DNA of 64,000 nucleotides from Bordetella parapertussis (GCA_945878355.1 CAMCTC010000007.1:1-64000); one strand, 5' to 3'. Positions 38,297 through 48,936 are shown, counted from the first letter of the stretch. Numbers and translations are program-made. Notes: generated from the sequence alone by a model not told the origin.

Positions 38297-41200
38297 TCAA
38301 ATCGCCAGACTCTCCTCCCAGTAATCAAACCCACCGCTGCCAACCCGCTGCAAGCCCGAAATCATCGGTTGCATCGACTTGGCGCCCAGCAGGTAGGCGC
38401 CGGTCAGTCGACCTGTCGGACCCGCAGATTGGCTAGACAACAACTCGTTGTCGATCGATGACAGCCCTGGCAGCGTCAACGCCAGGTCCAGCCCGGCTCC
38501 TGCATGGTCGAGGTACTCGTCGGCCTGGCTGCGCAGCGACGAGATACCCATCGACGGGGCCGAGCCCAGCCCACCGGCCTTGGGCGTCAGTGCGCTGAGC
38601 CAGGCCGCCAGATCGGCCGAATTGACCGTGCTGGCCTGCAACACTGCGGGCGCAGCAGTCCCGCGCGGGGTCAGTCCGGTAGTCACCACCAACTGCTGGC
38701 GAACCGTCGCGTCATCGACCAGCGTGAACATCGAACTGCCGTTGGCACCGCCGTCGCGCAACACGATGCCCCGCGCAGCATCGACATTGACCCTCGCCGC
38801 GTCGACCTCGACCACCGCAGACTGCGAGCCGGCCTGGTAGAGCGGCCCGTTGCCGCGCATCACGACCTCGGCCGCACGCACGTTGACAGCGTTATCGGCA
38901 TCGGCATCGCGGATCACACCAGCCGAGCTGCTGAGACTGACCGTTCCCGAAACCGTTGCCGAACGCACATCGAGCGTGGCCACGGCGAGGTCCGCCCTGG
39001 CCTGCAAGCTGATGTTGGCACCTCCCGTGGTCAGCGAAGATCCAGCCGCCATGTCGATACCCCCCGACGCGTCGATCGTCAGGCTGTGAGCGACAGGCAG
39101 CACCAGACTCTGGCCGGAGACCGCGATATCGCGGCCGAACACCGACAGCGAACCCGCGACCACATGCGACAGAGTCGCGCTGTTGAGTGTCACCGGGCCG
39201 GCGTTGGCCGCAGCATGACCATCGGCCGCCACCGTGCCGATCATCACCTGCGCAAAGCCCTGCAGCTTGTCCAGCAACTCCGGGCTCAGGTTCAGCGCGC
39301 CCGCCGCATTGCTCGCGCCGACCGAAATCGCACCGCCCTGGGTCGCAGTCGTCAAGCTGGCGTTGGCAGCGCCAGACCCTTGCACCAGGCCCAGCAACTG
39401 CAGCGCGTTGGCCGAGATCACCAGGTCGCCATCCTGACCCAAAGTCACCCCGTGCAACACCACCTGCGACGCGCCCACGATGTGCAGCGTCCCGCCGTCG
39501 AGCAGCACCAGCGCGTCGAAGCTGACCTTGCCGCTGGCCTGGACGTACAGCTCACCCGCCACATGCACCGACTGCTGGAAGCTGACGTTGACCGCGTCCT
39601 CGATGTGCAAGCTGCTCAGCGCCGCGCTGGCGCCGATCGCACCGTCGAACTCCACGTTGCCGCCATTGCCGTCGATCACCAACGCATCCACAGCCAGCGC
39701 CGTGCCCGTCTGCGCATTGACCGCTCGGCGCAACACGATGTCGCCGCCGGCAGCGCCTTTCTGGTTCGCCACGATGCGCAGCGTGCCGTCGATCTTGAGC
39801 GCGTCGTCGACATTCACCCCGGCGTCCACCAGCAAGCGGGCGTTGGTGGCGTGGGTCGTGCTGCCCGAACCCAGGATCGTCAACGAGGCCGCACTGAATT
39901 CGCCTTGCAAGACAATCTCGCTACCCGCACCACGGGCGTCGAGCAGCACCGGGTCGGCAAAGCGCACTGGCTGCTCGTTGGCCACGATGAAGATCCCCTG
40001 GTCGGGCGCCAGGCCACTGCCAAAGACGATGGTCTTGAAACCCGGCATCAGCTTGGCCAGTTCGCTCTGCCCGAGGAACATCGAATCAGGGTAGACCGTC
40101 GGCAGAGACTCGTCGCCGATCGCAATGTCACGCGTCGGGTCGAAGGGCCGGAAACTCAGCGTCGCGCCCACACTGCTGACCGGCGCGCTGATGTTGATCG
40201 TGTTGCCGACCAGGTTCAAGTCCTTGCCCTGGGCGTCCAGAGGCTGCGTGATGTCCGTGCCGCCGGTCTCCGACGACAGTCCGGTCTGGCCCTGGGTGTA
40301 GACCTTGTCGATCTTGATGTCACCCAACGCATGCACCGTGACCTGCCCACTGCCTGACGCAATGCCAGCGCCCCCGCCGGCCGAGACAATCGAACTGCTG
40401 GCACCGCCCGCATCGAGCGTGACCGCGCCGCTCCCGTCAGCACGCACCGCCAGTCCATCGCCGTTGCCGCCATCGGTCAGCGTGATGCTGCCGTTGATGG
40501 TACGCAGCACGATGGCGCCGTTGTTGCCGGTCGCCAGATCGGATTGCGGCGCACTCTTGAACCATGCGCTGCTGCCGTCGGCGTTCAAGCCCTTCACGCT
40601 CACCGTGACCGCGCCCACTGTCACCGAGTCCAACTCAGCCAGGTACAGGCCCGTCGCGCCGGATCCGCCGCTGTAGGCGCTCAACAAGTCCACCGCGGTG
40701 CGCAGGAACTGGTGTGCCGTACCGATGGACCCACCGGCTTCCAGCCTGAGCGTGTTCGCGCCGACGTTGAGCTCGCCGCCGGCCAGGCTCAAGATCGAGC
40801 CCGCGTCGGCCACCAGGCTGACCTCTCGGGCGGTCACCAGACCCAGCGTCAGGTCGGTCGCTGCACTCAGCCGCAGGCTGCTGCCCAAGGCGCCGACCTT
40901 GGCACCGCCGGCCATCGTCAGCGCGCCGCCATGCGCATCGATCGAAATCGTGCCGGGCGCAGCCGTCTTGAGATCGGCAGCAGCGCCGAGAACCACGGCA
41001 TCGGCGGCCCGGATCATCAAGTCGCCCGAGCCCGATGTCATCGAGGTCTGCACGCTGACCGAACCTGATCCACCCAAGCCTGCCTCAAGCGAGACCTTGC
41101 CGCCGCCCTGCGCGGCGACAACAACCGCAGAGCTGCCAAGCGCACCCTCAGACAGGACCAGCGAACCTCCAGCACGCAACACGATGCTGCCACCGGCCAA

Positions 41201-44200
41201 GGTGTGCACGCCAGACAGCAGCGAATCGCCCTGGGTCGACGACTGGGCCGTACCGTCGGGCTTGACGCGATTGACCAGCAGCACTGCCGTCTGGCCCACC
41301 TCCAGCGCCGTCGCATCACTGAGGTGCAAGCCGCCCGAATCGGTCGTCGCGCTGAGCGACTGCACTTCGGTGTTGATGAAATCTTGACTGCTGCCTATGC
41401 CGTTCCCAGCGCCCAACGCGCTCAACTGCAGCTGGTTTGCATAGACATCGACGATGCCGACGGAGGCCGCGTCCGCATGACCCAGGATCGACCCGGCACG
41501 GCTGCCCAAGCTCACCGACCCCCAACTGCCCTGCGCCGCAGCCAGGCGCGCATCGACCAGGCCCAGCTTGATGTCGCCCACCGCCGCGAAGCGCATGTTG
41601 CCGCCCAGGCTGGCGGTGCTCGTGCCCTCACCCATCGTGATCACCGCGCCGGCCTGTACGTCGATGGTCTTGCTCGCCGCAGCGATGTTGGCGTTTTGCA
41701 GCAGACTGCGGCCCGCGTCCAGACTGATGCTGCCGCCACTGCTCGTCAGGTTCGCGGCCAGCAAGATGTCACCCTCGGCACCACCTGCGGCGAGCAGCAA
41801 GTTGCCCGCAGCACTTACCGCTGCGGTGGCCAAGCTGTTGATCGCGCCGGCAGCGGTCACCAGGACCAGGTTGCCGTCGGACAACAAGCCTGACGGCAAA
41901 GCGTCCGGACTCAAGTCCACCGCAGCCAATCCGTCTGCGCCGACCCGGTTCACTGCCACCGGCACGGTCTGGCCCAGCGTCAGCGCCGTCGACTCCATCA
42001 AGTACAGCCCACCCGATCCCGCTGCGCCATTGACACGAGAAGCTTCCGTCTCGAGGGCATTGTTGGGCTCGCCGACGCTGCCGGCCGCTGCGCTGAAACG
42101 AAGCTCGGCGGCGTAGAAATCGACCCGGCCCACCACGGTCTCGCCAGCGTTGTCCAGGATAGAACCCGCAAGGCTGAACACGCCCAAGCTTCCCCAGGTG
42201 GCCTGGTCTGTGATGGTCCCGTTGACTCGGTCTGCCACAGAGCGCGCGTCCAGTACGCCAACCGTGATATCGGCTGCCGCAGCAGCCATCAAATTGCCGC
42301 CCGCGGTGACGACCACCGCACCGTCGGCCATCGTGATCGCACGAGCAGCCAACAGATCAATGGTTTTGCCCGCCGAGCCAGCCATGATGTCGGCGTTCTG
42401 CAGCAGGTCGCGGCCCGCGCTCAGGCTGATGTTGCCGCCGCTGCTCGTCAGCGCCGCACCCAGCGTGATGTCGCTGCTCGCGCCGCCCACCTTGACCAAT
42501 GCGTTACCCGCCACCGTCACCGCGCCAGTGGACAAGGTCGTGATCGATCCAGCCAGGCTCACCAGCGCCAAATTGCCGCCCGACACCAGGTCGGACTGCG
42601 CCGCGTCGCCGGTCGCCGCGCTGCCTGCATCCGATGCCACCCGGTTCACCGCCACCGCAGCGGTTTGACCCAGCGTCAGCGCGGTCGACTCGGTCAGGAA
42701 CAGGCCTCCCGCACCCGCTGCGCCGCTCAGACGAGCGGCTTCAAGTTCCAGCGCATTGCTGCCAACGCCGATGCCCATGGCCGACGCGCTCAGCCGCAAT
42801 TCGTTTGCGTACAGGTCGACCGTGTTCGCCACCGCCTCGAGCGCGTTGTCGAGCATCGAGCCAGCACTGCTGAGCACGCTCACCGCGCCCCAATTGCCTT
42901 GGTCCACCACCCCAGCACCACTTCGACCCGCCGCCGTGCGCGCATCCACCAGACCCAGCGTGATGTCGCCCACCGCCTCCAGGCGGATCTTGCCGCCATC
43001 GCTTTGCACCACCGCGCCATCCGCCATCACGATCGCCGCGCCTGCCGCCAGGTCTATCGTCGCCACCACGCCTGTCGTGCTGACATCGCTTTCCGCCGCC
43101 AGCGTCAAGCTGCCGCCAGCCAGCAGGCTCAGCGACCCGCCACCGGCTTGCAGCGCAGCGTTCAGCGTCAGCTCACCCGCTGTGGCCTGCAGGCGCACAG
43201 GGCCGCTGCCGACGGTCATGCCCGCCGATGCTGCCGTGCCGGCGTTGACCACCACCGCGCCAGTTGCGCTGACCAGCACCACCGCACCTGCGCCGGTGGC
43301 TATAAGGTCCTCCTGCGCCGCTTGGCTCGTCGCTGCCGACGTGCCATTGCTCGCCACCCGCGGCACATTGACCGTCAGCGTGTCGACCGTCACGCCATCG
43401 CTCTCGGCGATGAACAGCCCGCCCGCGCCCGCGTTGGCAGTCAAGGTCGCCACCGTCGTCTCGACCGCGTTGCCACCCACCCCGATCGCGTTGCCAGCCC
43501 GCAAGATCAATCCCGCCGCCGTGACGTCGACCTCGTTATCGCCCGCGGCGTCACCATCGCTGATATTGCCCGCCGTTCCCGCCACAACGATCACCTTGCC
43601 CAGTCCTGCGGCCAAGGTCTCTAGCGTCAGGTTGCCCGACGCGCGCAACGAGATGTTGCCGTCGGTCGTGGCGATGCCGCTCACCGCGTCGGCCATCACG
43701 ATGCCGCCACCGGCCACCAGGTCGACGCTTGTTGCGCCCAGCGCCGTCAACACATCGGCGTTGAGCTCGATGTCACTGGCTGCGTCCAAGCTGACGTGAC
43801 CTCGCGCAGCAACTGCACCGGCCGCAGCGACACCGGTGGTGCGCAGGTCGGCGTTGATCACCAACCTGGCGCCCGCGCCCGCAGCCTTCAACAACACATT
43901 GCCCGCAGCCTGGACGCCGAGCGTGCCGGCATCGGCATCGCCCTCGTTGACCGTCAGCGTGCCTGCCAGCGTCTGCAGCACCAGGTTGCCTGACGACACC
44001 GCATCCGACAGCATGGGGTCGGAAGTGCTGACCAGTTGCGCGCCCAAGGTCCTCAAACCCAGCACACGCTGGACGCTGATGGCGTCGAGTTGGTCGACGA
44101 TCAGCGCGTCGGTTTCGGTGATGAACAGTCCGCCAGTTCCCGTGCCGGCCACCACCGCCGCCAACCTGGCGACCGTCGTCTGCAGCGGCGCCGTGCCGGT

Positions 44201-47200
44201 ACCTGCACCGTCACCATTGGCCACACCCGTGGTCACGATGCGCAGCGCGACAGCGCTGATGTCGATGTCGGTGCTGCCCGAATCGGTCAACTTGCTCGCA
44301 CTCAGGCTGACGCTGGCGCCGCTGATGATTGCCCCTATCGTCATCGCACCGGCGGCCACATAGCGGATGTTGCCCGGCGCATTGGCTGTCGCACCGTCTG
44401 CCATCGCCACTGCACCGCCGGCCTGCACGTCAATCGTGCCACCGCTGGTCAGCAGCTTGCCGGCCGACGCCTGGGCGATGTCGCCTTGCGCGAACAGCGA
44501 GATCCAGCCACTGCCGGCATCGACCGGTGCGTTCAGGCTGATCGCACCTGCGGCGGTGATAGGCGTCGCGGTGGCGTTCCAAGCCGCCGACAGCAGGATC
44601 GAGCCCATGCCAGTGGCCTGGACCGCTTGGTCGACCACCATCGCGCCGGCGCCGGTCCTGCCGGTGCTCAGGATGATCGACCCACCCGACAGAGCGCTCA
44701 AGCCGCTGAGCGCGGTGGTGCCGAAGCGGCTGTCGGCGGCCAAACCGGCCGCCGACACGCGCTTGACCGTCAACTCGGCCACGGTGCCAACCGTCACACC
44801 GTCGGCTTCGGCGATGAAGATGCCACCGGCATCGGACCTGGCGCTCAGCGTCGCCACCTTGGTCGTGATCGACGCAGCGGCCGGGCCGATGCCCGCGCCC
44901 GCCTCCATCCTCAAGCTGCCAGCGCTGACATTGACCAGGCCGCCGGCGTCGGTGATTGCGCTGGCGCGAATGCTGACGGCGCCGGTGCCGGCGCTGAGTT
45001 GTCCCAAGGCCACGTTGCCGGCCGTCTCGATGCGCTGCGCACTGTTGTTGGTGAGCAAGCTGGCGGTGCTGGCCATGGTCACGCCGGCGAAGCCGGCGCT
45101 GAGGTCCAGCGTCTGTCCCGCCGCGCTCACGGCGACCGCCGAGTTGGCTTGCACCATCAAGGCATTGGCCGCCAGCAGGCTGATGCTGCCGCTGGTCGAA
45201 CCGATGTTGGCGTACACGCCGATCGAACCAGCCGGCGCCTGCAGCAGCAGGTGACCGCTGCCCGATGTCGTCGCGGTCGACGCCACCGGACCACTGACCA
45301 GCAGGTCGCCCGCGGTCACCGTCAGCGCCATCGACCCGGCGCCTGCGGCCGCACCCGCCAGCGTGACTGTGTTGAGGATCAGCGCGCTCTCTTCGATCAG
45401 GTAGAGGCCGCCGCCACTGGTGTCGCTGGCCGTCAGTGACACGATGCGCGTGCGCAGCGCACCGCTGGTACCCGTGGCCGCACCGGTGCCTATGCCGGTC
45501 GAGGCGCCCAAGCTGGTGCTGCCACCGATCAGGTTGGGCGTGTCGCCTGTCAGCCAGTCGATGATCGCGCCGCCGCTCGTCGTCGCGCCAAGACTGCCGC
45601 CGACCTCGACCTGGCTGAGCTTGATGTCGCCACCCGCCACCAGGCTGGCGCTGCCGGCCTGCAGCGAGACGATGTGCTTGCCATCGGTCATCGTGATCGC
45701 GCCACCGGCAATCAGCGACACCGTGCCGCCGCTGGTGCCCGACGAAATGCCCGAGCCCGAGCTGATGTGGCCGCCCAGCGTGATCGCGCCGCTGGTCGCG
45801 GTCAGCGACACCGGGCTTGCAGAACTGTCCAGCAAGTCGATATTGGCCGCGGTGGTGATCGCGCGGCCAGCGCTCAGCGTCAGCGGGCCCGCGTTGCTGA
45901 GCCCCTGGTTGATCAACAAGTCCTTGCCTGTGCCACCGGCCGTCAGCGTGACCGCGCCCGAGCCTGCGGTCGTCACGCCAAAGCCAGGGCTGGCGACCGA
46001 CAACACGGTGACACTGCCACCAGCGGTGACCAAGGACAGGGATTCGCTGCCGGTCGACCCCTGGGCCAGACGAAACACATCGACATCGCCGGTGATCACG
46101 CTGCTGGCAAACAGCGCGGAGCCACGCGCCACATTGACACCGACGAGCAGACTGCCAGAAGTCAGGTTGGTCACGTCGACCGTGTTGGTCTCGACCGACC
46201 CGAGCGCAACGCCAGTCACCGCTCTGACGGTCAGCTTCAACGCTCGGGTCGCTTCGGCCGCGAGTCCGTCAACGTTGTCGTCGACCTCGCGCACCGAGCC
46301 GGTGGCGGAGTACAGCGTCAGCTCCTGCGCCTCGGTCTCGTTGCGGATTTCGATGTTGCTGTAGGCATCAAGCCTCAACATTGCCGCCGATGCGGTACTC
46401 AAGGTGCTGGTGGGGTCAACAGCGTCGACCACGGTGATAGAACCACCGTACAGCGTCGCGCTGTCCAGGAACAAAGGGTTGGCGCTGCGGCTCCCGAGTT
46501 GCAAGGCGCCGGCCGTCGATGCGGCGTGACCGCTGCTGTTGACACCGATGACGAAAGCGCTGAAACCATCGGCGAAAGCACTCATTTCGGCCGCATCGAC
46601 ATCGAGCACGCCGGTCGTCGCCGAGCCAGGCACCAAGCCAATCGCGATGGGCAGGGTCGGCGTGGTCGGCAGCAGCGTGACAAGGCCCTGGCCCTGCATC
46701 AGCGACTCGGTGATCTGCAACTCGATTTCGTCGGCCTGAAGCCAGATCTCGCCCTTGCTGCTGTCGCTGGCCACACCCGTCAGCGTCACGCTGCTGGTCG
46801 CCGGAAATGACACCAGCGTGGCCCCCCGAACGATCAAATCCCCACCGGCACTGATCTTCACCGCCTTCAAAAACGTGACCGTGCCGCTGGCATTGATGAC
46901 GAGGTTGCCATCGATGGTCACTTCACCGCCGAAGGTCACATCGTGCACTGTGGCGGGCGTGCCGACGGCCTCTGCGCCGATCACCAGATCAGCGCCGCCA
47001 CCGGTCAGCGTGACGTCCTGGTTGAACACCACATTGCCGCTGGCATTGACGATGCGCAGGTCGCCCGACATGGCCACCGACTGGACGAACAACACCGATG
47101 CGGCAGTCGTGACCGTGATCCCGTTGAGCAAGTCCGTGGTACCGGCCTCGCCCTCGGTCTGGCCTGCCGCGACCCTGCCGTTGAAGCTCAGGTTGCCGCC

Positions 47201-48115
47201 GGCAGACAGGGTCAGCGTGTCGGCCACGGTTGTGGTCGCGGGATCGCCACCGACGAAGTTCTTCTGCCCGGACGCCAGGTCTGCCGTGGGCGTGCCGATC
47301 ACGATATTGCCGACAGCCGTGATGGCGCGCGCGCCGCTGATCCTGGCCGAATCGTTGAGCGTGTAGGCGCCTGCGTTGGCGGTGGAGTCGGCACTGATGG
47401 TCGTCGTGTGACCCGACCCGAAGATCGTGATCTCAGGCGCGGTCAGGTCGGTGGCCTGGTGCACCTCGCCGCCCGCACCGTTCGAATACAGCACCAGGCT
47501 GTGGTCCAGGTTCAGCCCGGTGTTGCCGGCGGTGCTGAGGTAGATCGGATTCGCGCCGCCATCGACACCGATGACCGTTCGGCCCAAGCTGTCCTGGATC
47601 GCGCCCAGGGCCTGCGGATCGATCACCCGTGCGCCGCTCGCAGCACTGCCCATGCCCAGGGCGTCGCCAAGCACGATTGCAGTGCTCGCATCGACAGACC
47701 GGAACGCAGCGACCTCTAAGGTCTCCATCCCGCGCAAGGTCTGCGCACCCAGGCCCAGAGAGTTCTCCAAGAACCCGGCTCGGCCGGCACTGCGCGCCAG
47801 GTCGAAGGTCGCCGCATCGACGGCGAAGTCGCTGGCCAGCATGACAGTCGACTCGGTCACCGGCTCGGCGACAAATCGAGGCGTCAAGCCGACCGGCGCC
47901 AACGAATCTGGCAGCACCGGCAGATGCGCCAGGCCGTCGGCGTCGTAAGCCGCCAACAGCGCATGGTCCAGGTCCGGGTTCGGCAGCAGCAGGGCCTGCA
48001 CGACACCAACCAAGGGGTCGGCTGACAGCAGCAAGCGCGGCTCCATCGGTTCAAGCCGATACGCGCCACGCACCAGCGAAGACAATCGACGAAAGCTGTT
48101 CTTGGCGTTGCGCAC
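38297..48115 (-). CDS. Giant LEPR-xLL-type repetitive surface protein (giant 1)
   Basis: This is a 3,272-residue acidic, Ser/Thr/Gly/Ala-rich beta-repeat protein, probably an adhesin. The N-terminus (GTG start) is basic and carries RLEPMEPRLLLSADPLVG at about residues 21-38, the signature of the LEPR-xLL N-terminal domain found on very large repetitive bacterial proteins. There is no classical signal peptide and no two-partner-secretion domain. The body is built from strand-rich repeats (for example GGNISLSAGRDLLQNAD, TIDLLAARAITMADGAVV, LFLTESTALTLGQT) in tandem units of about 226-232 residues (about 41.3-43.4 kb). The C-terminal 40 residues (YLLGAKSMQPMISGLQRVGS, then GFDYWEESLAI) match giant 2. 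Most of 39134-40500 is near-identical to giant 2. Export route and ligand are unknown; type I or an unnamed route is possible. Confidence 0.88.
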   Translation of the reverse strand: MRNAKNSFRRLSSLVRGAYRLEPMEPRLLLSADPLVGVVQALLLPNPDLDHALLAAYDADGLAHLPVLPDSLAPVGLTPRFVAEPVTESTVMLASDFAVDAATFDLARSAGRAGFLENSLGLGAQTLRGMETLEVAAFRSVDASTAIVLGDALGMGSAASGARVIDPQALGAIQDSLGRTVIGVDGGANPIYLSTAGNTGLNLDHSLVLYSNGAGGEVHQATDLTAPEITIFGSGHTTTISADSTANAGAYTLNDSARISGARAITAVGNIVIGTPTADLASGQKNFVGGDPATTTVADTLTLSAGGNLSFNGRVAAGQTEGEAGTTDLLNGITVTTAASVLFVQSVAMSGDLRIVNASGNVVFNQDVTLTGGGADLVIGAEAVGTPATVHDVTFGGEVTIDGNLVINASGTVTFLKAVKISAGGDLIVRGATLVSFPATSSVTLTGVASDSSKGEIWLQADEIELQITESLMQGQGLVTLLPTTPTLPIAIGLVPGSATTGVLDVDAAEMSAFADGFSAFVIGVNSSGHAASTAGALQLGSRSANPLFLDSATLYGGSITVVDAVDPTSTLSTASAAMLRLDAYSNIEIRNETEAQELTLYSATGSVREVDDNVDGLAAEATRALKLTVRAVTGVALGSVETNTVDVTNLTSGSLLVGVNVARGSALFASSVITGDVDVFRLAQGSTGSESLSLVTAGGSVTVLSVASPGFGVTTAGSGAVTLTAGGTGKDLLINQGLSNAGPLTLSAGRAITTAANIDLLDSSASPVSLTATSGAITLGGHISSGSGISSGTSGGTVSLIAGGAITMTDGKHIVSLQAGSASLVAGGDIKLSQVEVGGSLGATTSGGAIIDWLTGDTPNLIGGSTSLGASTGIGTGAATGTSGALRTRIVSLTASDTSGGGLYLIEESALILNTVTLAGAAAGAGSMALTVTAGDLLVSGPVASTATTSGSGHLLLQAPAGSIGVYANIGSTSGSISLLAANALMVQANSAVAVSAAGQTLDLSAGFAGVTMASTASLLTNNSAQRIETAGNVALGQLSAGTGAVSIRASAITDAGGLVNVSAGSLRMEAGAGIGPAAASITTKVATLSARSDAGGIFIAEADGVTVGTVAELTVKRVSAAGLAADSRFGTTALSGLSALSGGSIILSTGRTGAGAMVVDQAVQATGMGSILLSAAWNATATPITAAGAISLNAPVDAGSGWISLFAQGDIAQASAGKLLTSGGTIDVQAGGAVAMADGATANAPGNIRYVAAGAMTIGAIISGASVSLSASKLTDSGSTDIDISAVALRIVTTGVANGDGAGTGTAPLQTTVARLAAVVAGTGTGGLFITETDALIVDQLDAISVQRVLGLRTLGAQLVSTSDPMLSDAVSSGNLVLQTLAGTLTVNEGDADAGTLGVQAAGNVLLKAAGAGARLVINADLRTTGVAAAGAVAARGHVSLDAASDIELNADVLTALGATSVDLVAGGGIVMADAVSGIATTDGNISLRASGNLTLETLAAGLGKVIVVAGTAGNISDGDAAGDNEVDVTAAGLILRAGNAIGVGGNAVETTVATLTANAGAGGLFIAESDGVTVDTLTVNVPRVASNGTSAATSQAAQEDLIATGAGAVVLVSATGAVVVNAGTAASAGMTVGSGPVRLQATAGELTLNAALQAGGGSLSLLAGGSLTLAAESDVSTTGVVATIDLAAGAAIVMADGAVVQSDGGKIRLEAVGDITLGLVDARTAAGRSGAGVVDQGNWGAVSVLSSAGSMLDNALEAVANTVDLYANELRLSASAMGIGVGSNALELEAARLSGAAGAGGLFLTESTALTLGQTAAVAVNRVASDAGSAATGDAAQSDLVSGGNLALVSLAGSITTLSTGAVTVAGNALVKVGGASSDITLGAALTSSGGNISLSAGRDLLQNADIMAGSAGKTIDLLAARAITMADGAVVVTAGGNLMAAAAADITVGVLDARSVADRVNGTITDQATWGSLGVFSLAGSILDNAGETVVGRVDFYAAELRFSAAAGSVGEPNNALETEASRVNGAAGSGGLYLMESTALTLGQTVPVAVNRVGADGLAAVDLSPDALPSGLLSDGNLVLVTAAGAINSLATAAVSAAGNLLLAAGGAEGDILLAANLTSSGGSISLDAGRSLLQNANIAAASKTIDVQAGAVITMGEGTSTASLGGNMRFAAVGDIKLGLVDARLAAAQGSWGSVSLGSRAGSILGHADAASVGIVDVYANQLQLSALGAGNGIGSSQDFINTEVQSLSATTDSGGLHLSDATALEVGQTAVLLVNRVKPDGTAQSSTQGDSLLSGVHTLAGGSIVLRAGGSLVLSEGALGSSAVVVAAQGGGKVSLEAGLGGSGSVSVQTSMTSGSGDLMIRAADAVVLGAAADLKTAAPGTISIDAHGGALTMAGGAKVGALGSSLRLSAATDLTLGLVTAREVSLVADAGSILSLAGGELNVGANTLRLEAGGSIGTAHQFLRTAVDLLSAYSGGSGATGLYLAELDSVTVGAVTVSVKGLNADGSSAWFKSAPQSDLATGNNGAIVLRTINGSITLTDGGNGDGLAVRADGSGAVTLDAGGASSSIVSAGGGAGIASGSGQVTVHALGDIKIDKVYTQGQTGLSSETGGTDITQPLDAQGKDLNLVGNTINISAPVSSVGATLSFRPFDPTRDIAIGDESLPTVYPDSMFLGQSELAKLMPGFKTIVFGSGLAPDQGIFIVANEQPVRFADPVLLDARGAGSEIVLQGEFSAASLTILGSGSTTHATNARLLVDAGVNVDDALKIDGTLRIVANQKGAAGGDIVLRRAVNAQTGTALAVDALVIDGNGGNVEFDGAIGASAALSSLHIEDAVNVSFQQSVHVAGELYVQASGKVSFDALVLLDGGTLHIVGASQVVLHGVTLGQDGDLVISANALQLLGLVQGSGAANASLTTATQGGAISVGASNAAGALNLSPELLDKLQGFAQVMIGTVAADGHAAANAGPVTLNSATLSHVVAGSLSVFGRDIAVSGQSLVLPVAHSLTIDASGGIDMAAGSSLTTGGANISLQARADLAVATLDVRSATVSGTVSLSSSAGVIRDADADNAVNVRAAEVVMRGNGPLYQAGSQSAVVEVDAARVNVDAARGIVLRDGGANGSSMFTLVDDATVRQQLVVTTGLTPRGTAAPAVLQASTVNSADLAAWLSALTPKAGGLGSAPSMGISSLRSQADEYLDHAGAGLDLALTLPGLSSIDNELLSSQSAGPTGRLTGAYLLGAKSMQPMISGLQRVGSGGFDYWEESLAI
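39134..40500 (-). repeat. Segment shared with giant 2 (copy 1)
   Basis: This segment aligns base-for-base with 51601-52967 at a constant offset of 12,467, with no insertions or deletions seen at the points checked and only scattered substitutions. It encodes the C-proximal block beginning VKVYTQGQTGLSS-type sequence and running to TLSHVVAGSL. Same orientation in both genes. Confidence 0.88.
41295..43365 (-). repeat. Tandem ~226-232-residue modules in giant 1
   Basis: The motif that reads ALTLGQT on the minus strand recurs at about 41295, 41973 and 42669, giving periods of 678 and 696 bases (226 and 232 codons). Each unit has the order TESTALTLGQ, SLAGSITTLS, LTSSGGNISL, ITMADGAV, WGSLGVFSLA, SILDNA. 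A further, more diverged unit extends to about 43365. Confidence 0.75.
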
Positions 48116-48268
48116 AGGGTGATTCCCAATCAGGGGTGGACTGCCAAACGACCAAAACCGCCCGACAATGAATCGTTCTGACAGGGTGCCAGAAACAGAC
48201 CACGAAAAACTGACAGCTTCTTGCCAGTAACGATTCGATCGTTTTTGACCTGTTGCCGCAGCAAAGGC

Positions 48269-48934
48269 TCAGCGCCTGACGACGCGCCCCGGGTTGCCGA
48301 TCAGCGTGCTGTCGGCAGGCAAAGACTTCAAGCAGGCCGCACCGGGCGCGAGCACGCAGCGCGACCCGATCGACAGCCCTGGCGCCGTCACGCTGTTGGC
48401 GCCGAGCAGCACATCCTCGCCGACGGTGACATGACCACCCACCCAGGCGCCAGGCAGCACGATGCTGTTGTTGCCCAGCCGACTGTCGTGGCCGATCACC
48501 GCGTTGTGCATCAGCAGCACGTCGCGGCCAATCGTCGTCATCGCGCCGACATTGACATGGGTGGCGATCACGCAGCCAGGCGCTAGCGTGGCGGCCTTCG
48601 ACACTGTCGCCGAAGCCGACACCAACGCGCTGGCGGGCAGCAAGCCGGCGGCGGCTGCCGCCAACTGCATCGCGCGCCGGCGCGGCAGATCCAGAAAACC
48701 CGACACATAGTGGGTTGCCTGGGCACAGGCTGCCGCCCAGTCGGTGATCACCGGCAGGCCGAAAAAAGAGCCAGCGGCAAACTGCGGGTCGACGTAGACA
48801 GCGCAAAACAGCTCGGCGCCTGCGAGCTCGACGATGTCGCGCGCCAGCGCACCGGCGCCGATCAGCAGCCGCCGCTCGGCCAGCGGCACCGGCCACAACA
48901 GCGACTTGGGATGGAAGAGCGCGGTCTCAGCCAT
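48269..48934 (-). CDS. NeuD/PglD-family acetyltransferase (left-handed beta-helix)
   Basis: This is a 221-residue sugar N/O-acetyltransferase. The N-terminal Rossmann-like substrate domain (RRLLIGAGALARDIVELAG) is followed by hexapeptide repeats (NVGAMTTIGRDVLLMHNAVI, VGGHVTVGEDVLLGANSV). The likely catalytic His is in NAVIGHDSRLGNNSIV. PglD-type members acetylate UDP-4-amino sugars produced by DegT-type aminotransferases; NeuD members acetylate sialic acid. The frame is open to 49519, but that part overlaps the glycosyltransferase; the ATG at 48934 lies two bases before that gene's stop codon region, the usual coupled arrangement. Third gene of the giant-protein locus. Confidence 0.88.
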   Translation of the reverse strand: MAETALFHPKSLLWPVPLAERRLLIGAGALARDIVELAGAELFCAVYVDPQFAAGSFFGLPVITDWAAACAQATHYVSGFLDLPRRRAMQLAAAAAGLLPASALVSASATVSKAATLAPGCVIATHVNVGAMTTIGRDVLLMHNAVIGHDSRLGNNSIVLPGAWVGGHVTVGEDVLLGANSVTAPGLSIGSRCVLAPGAACLKSLPADSTLIGNPGRVVRR

Positions 48935-48936
48935 GG

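Noticed and set aside
38504..47719. Long plus-strand open frames (for example 38504-40357, 44036-45439, 45674-46810) opposite giant 1
   Set aside because: They are antisense to an unbroken 3,272-codon frame with recognisable family ends. They read as Arg/His/Gln-rich, low-information protein, and their repeats mirror the sense repeats. High GC content leaves antisense frames open.
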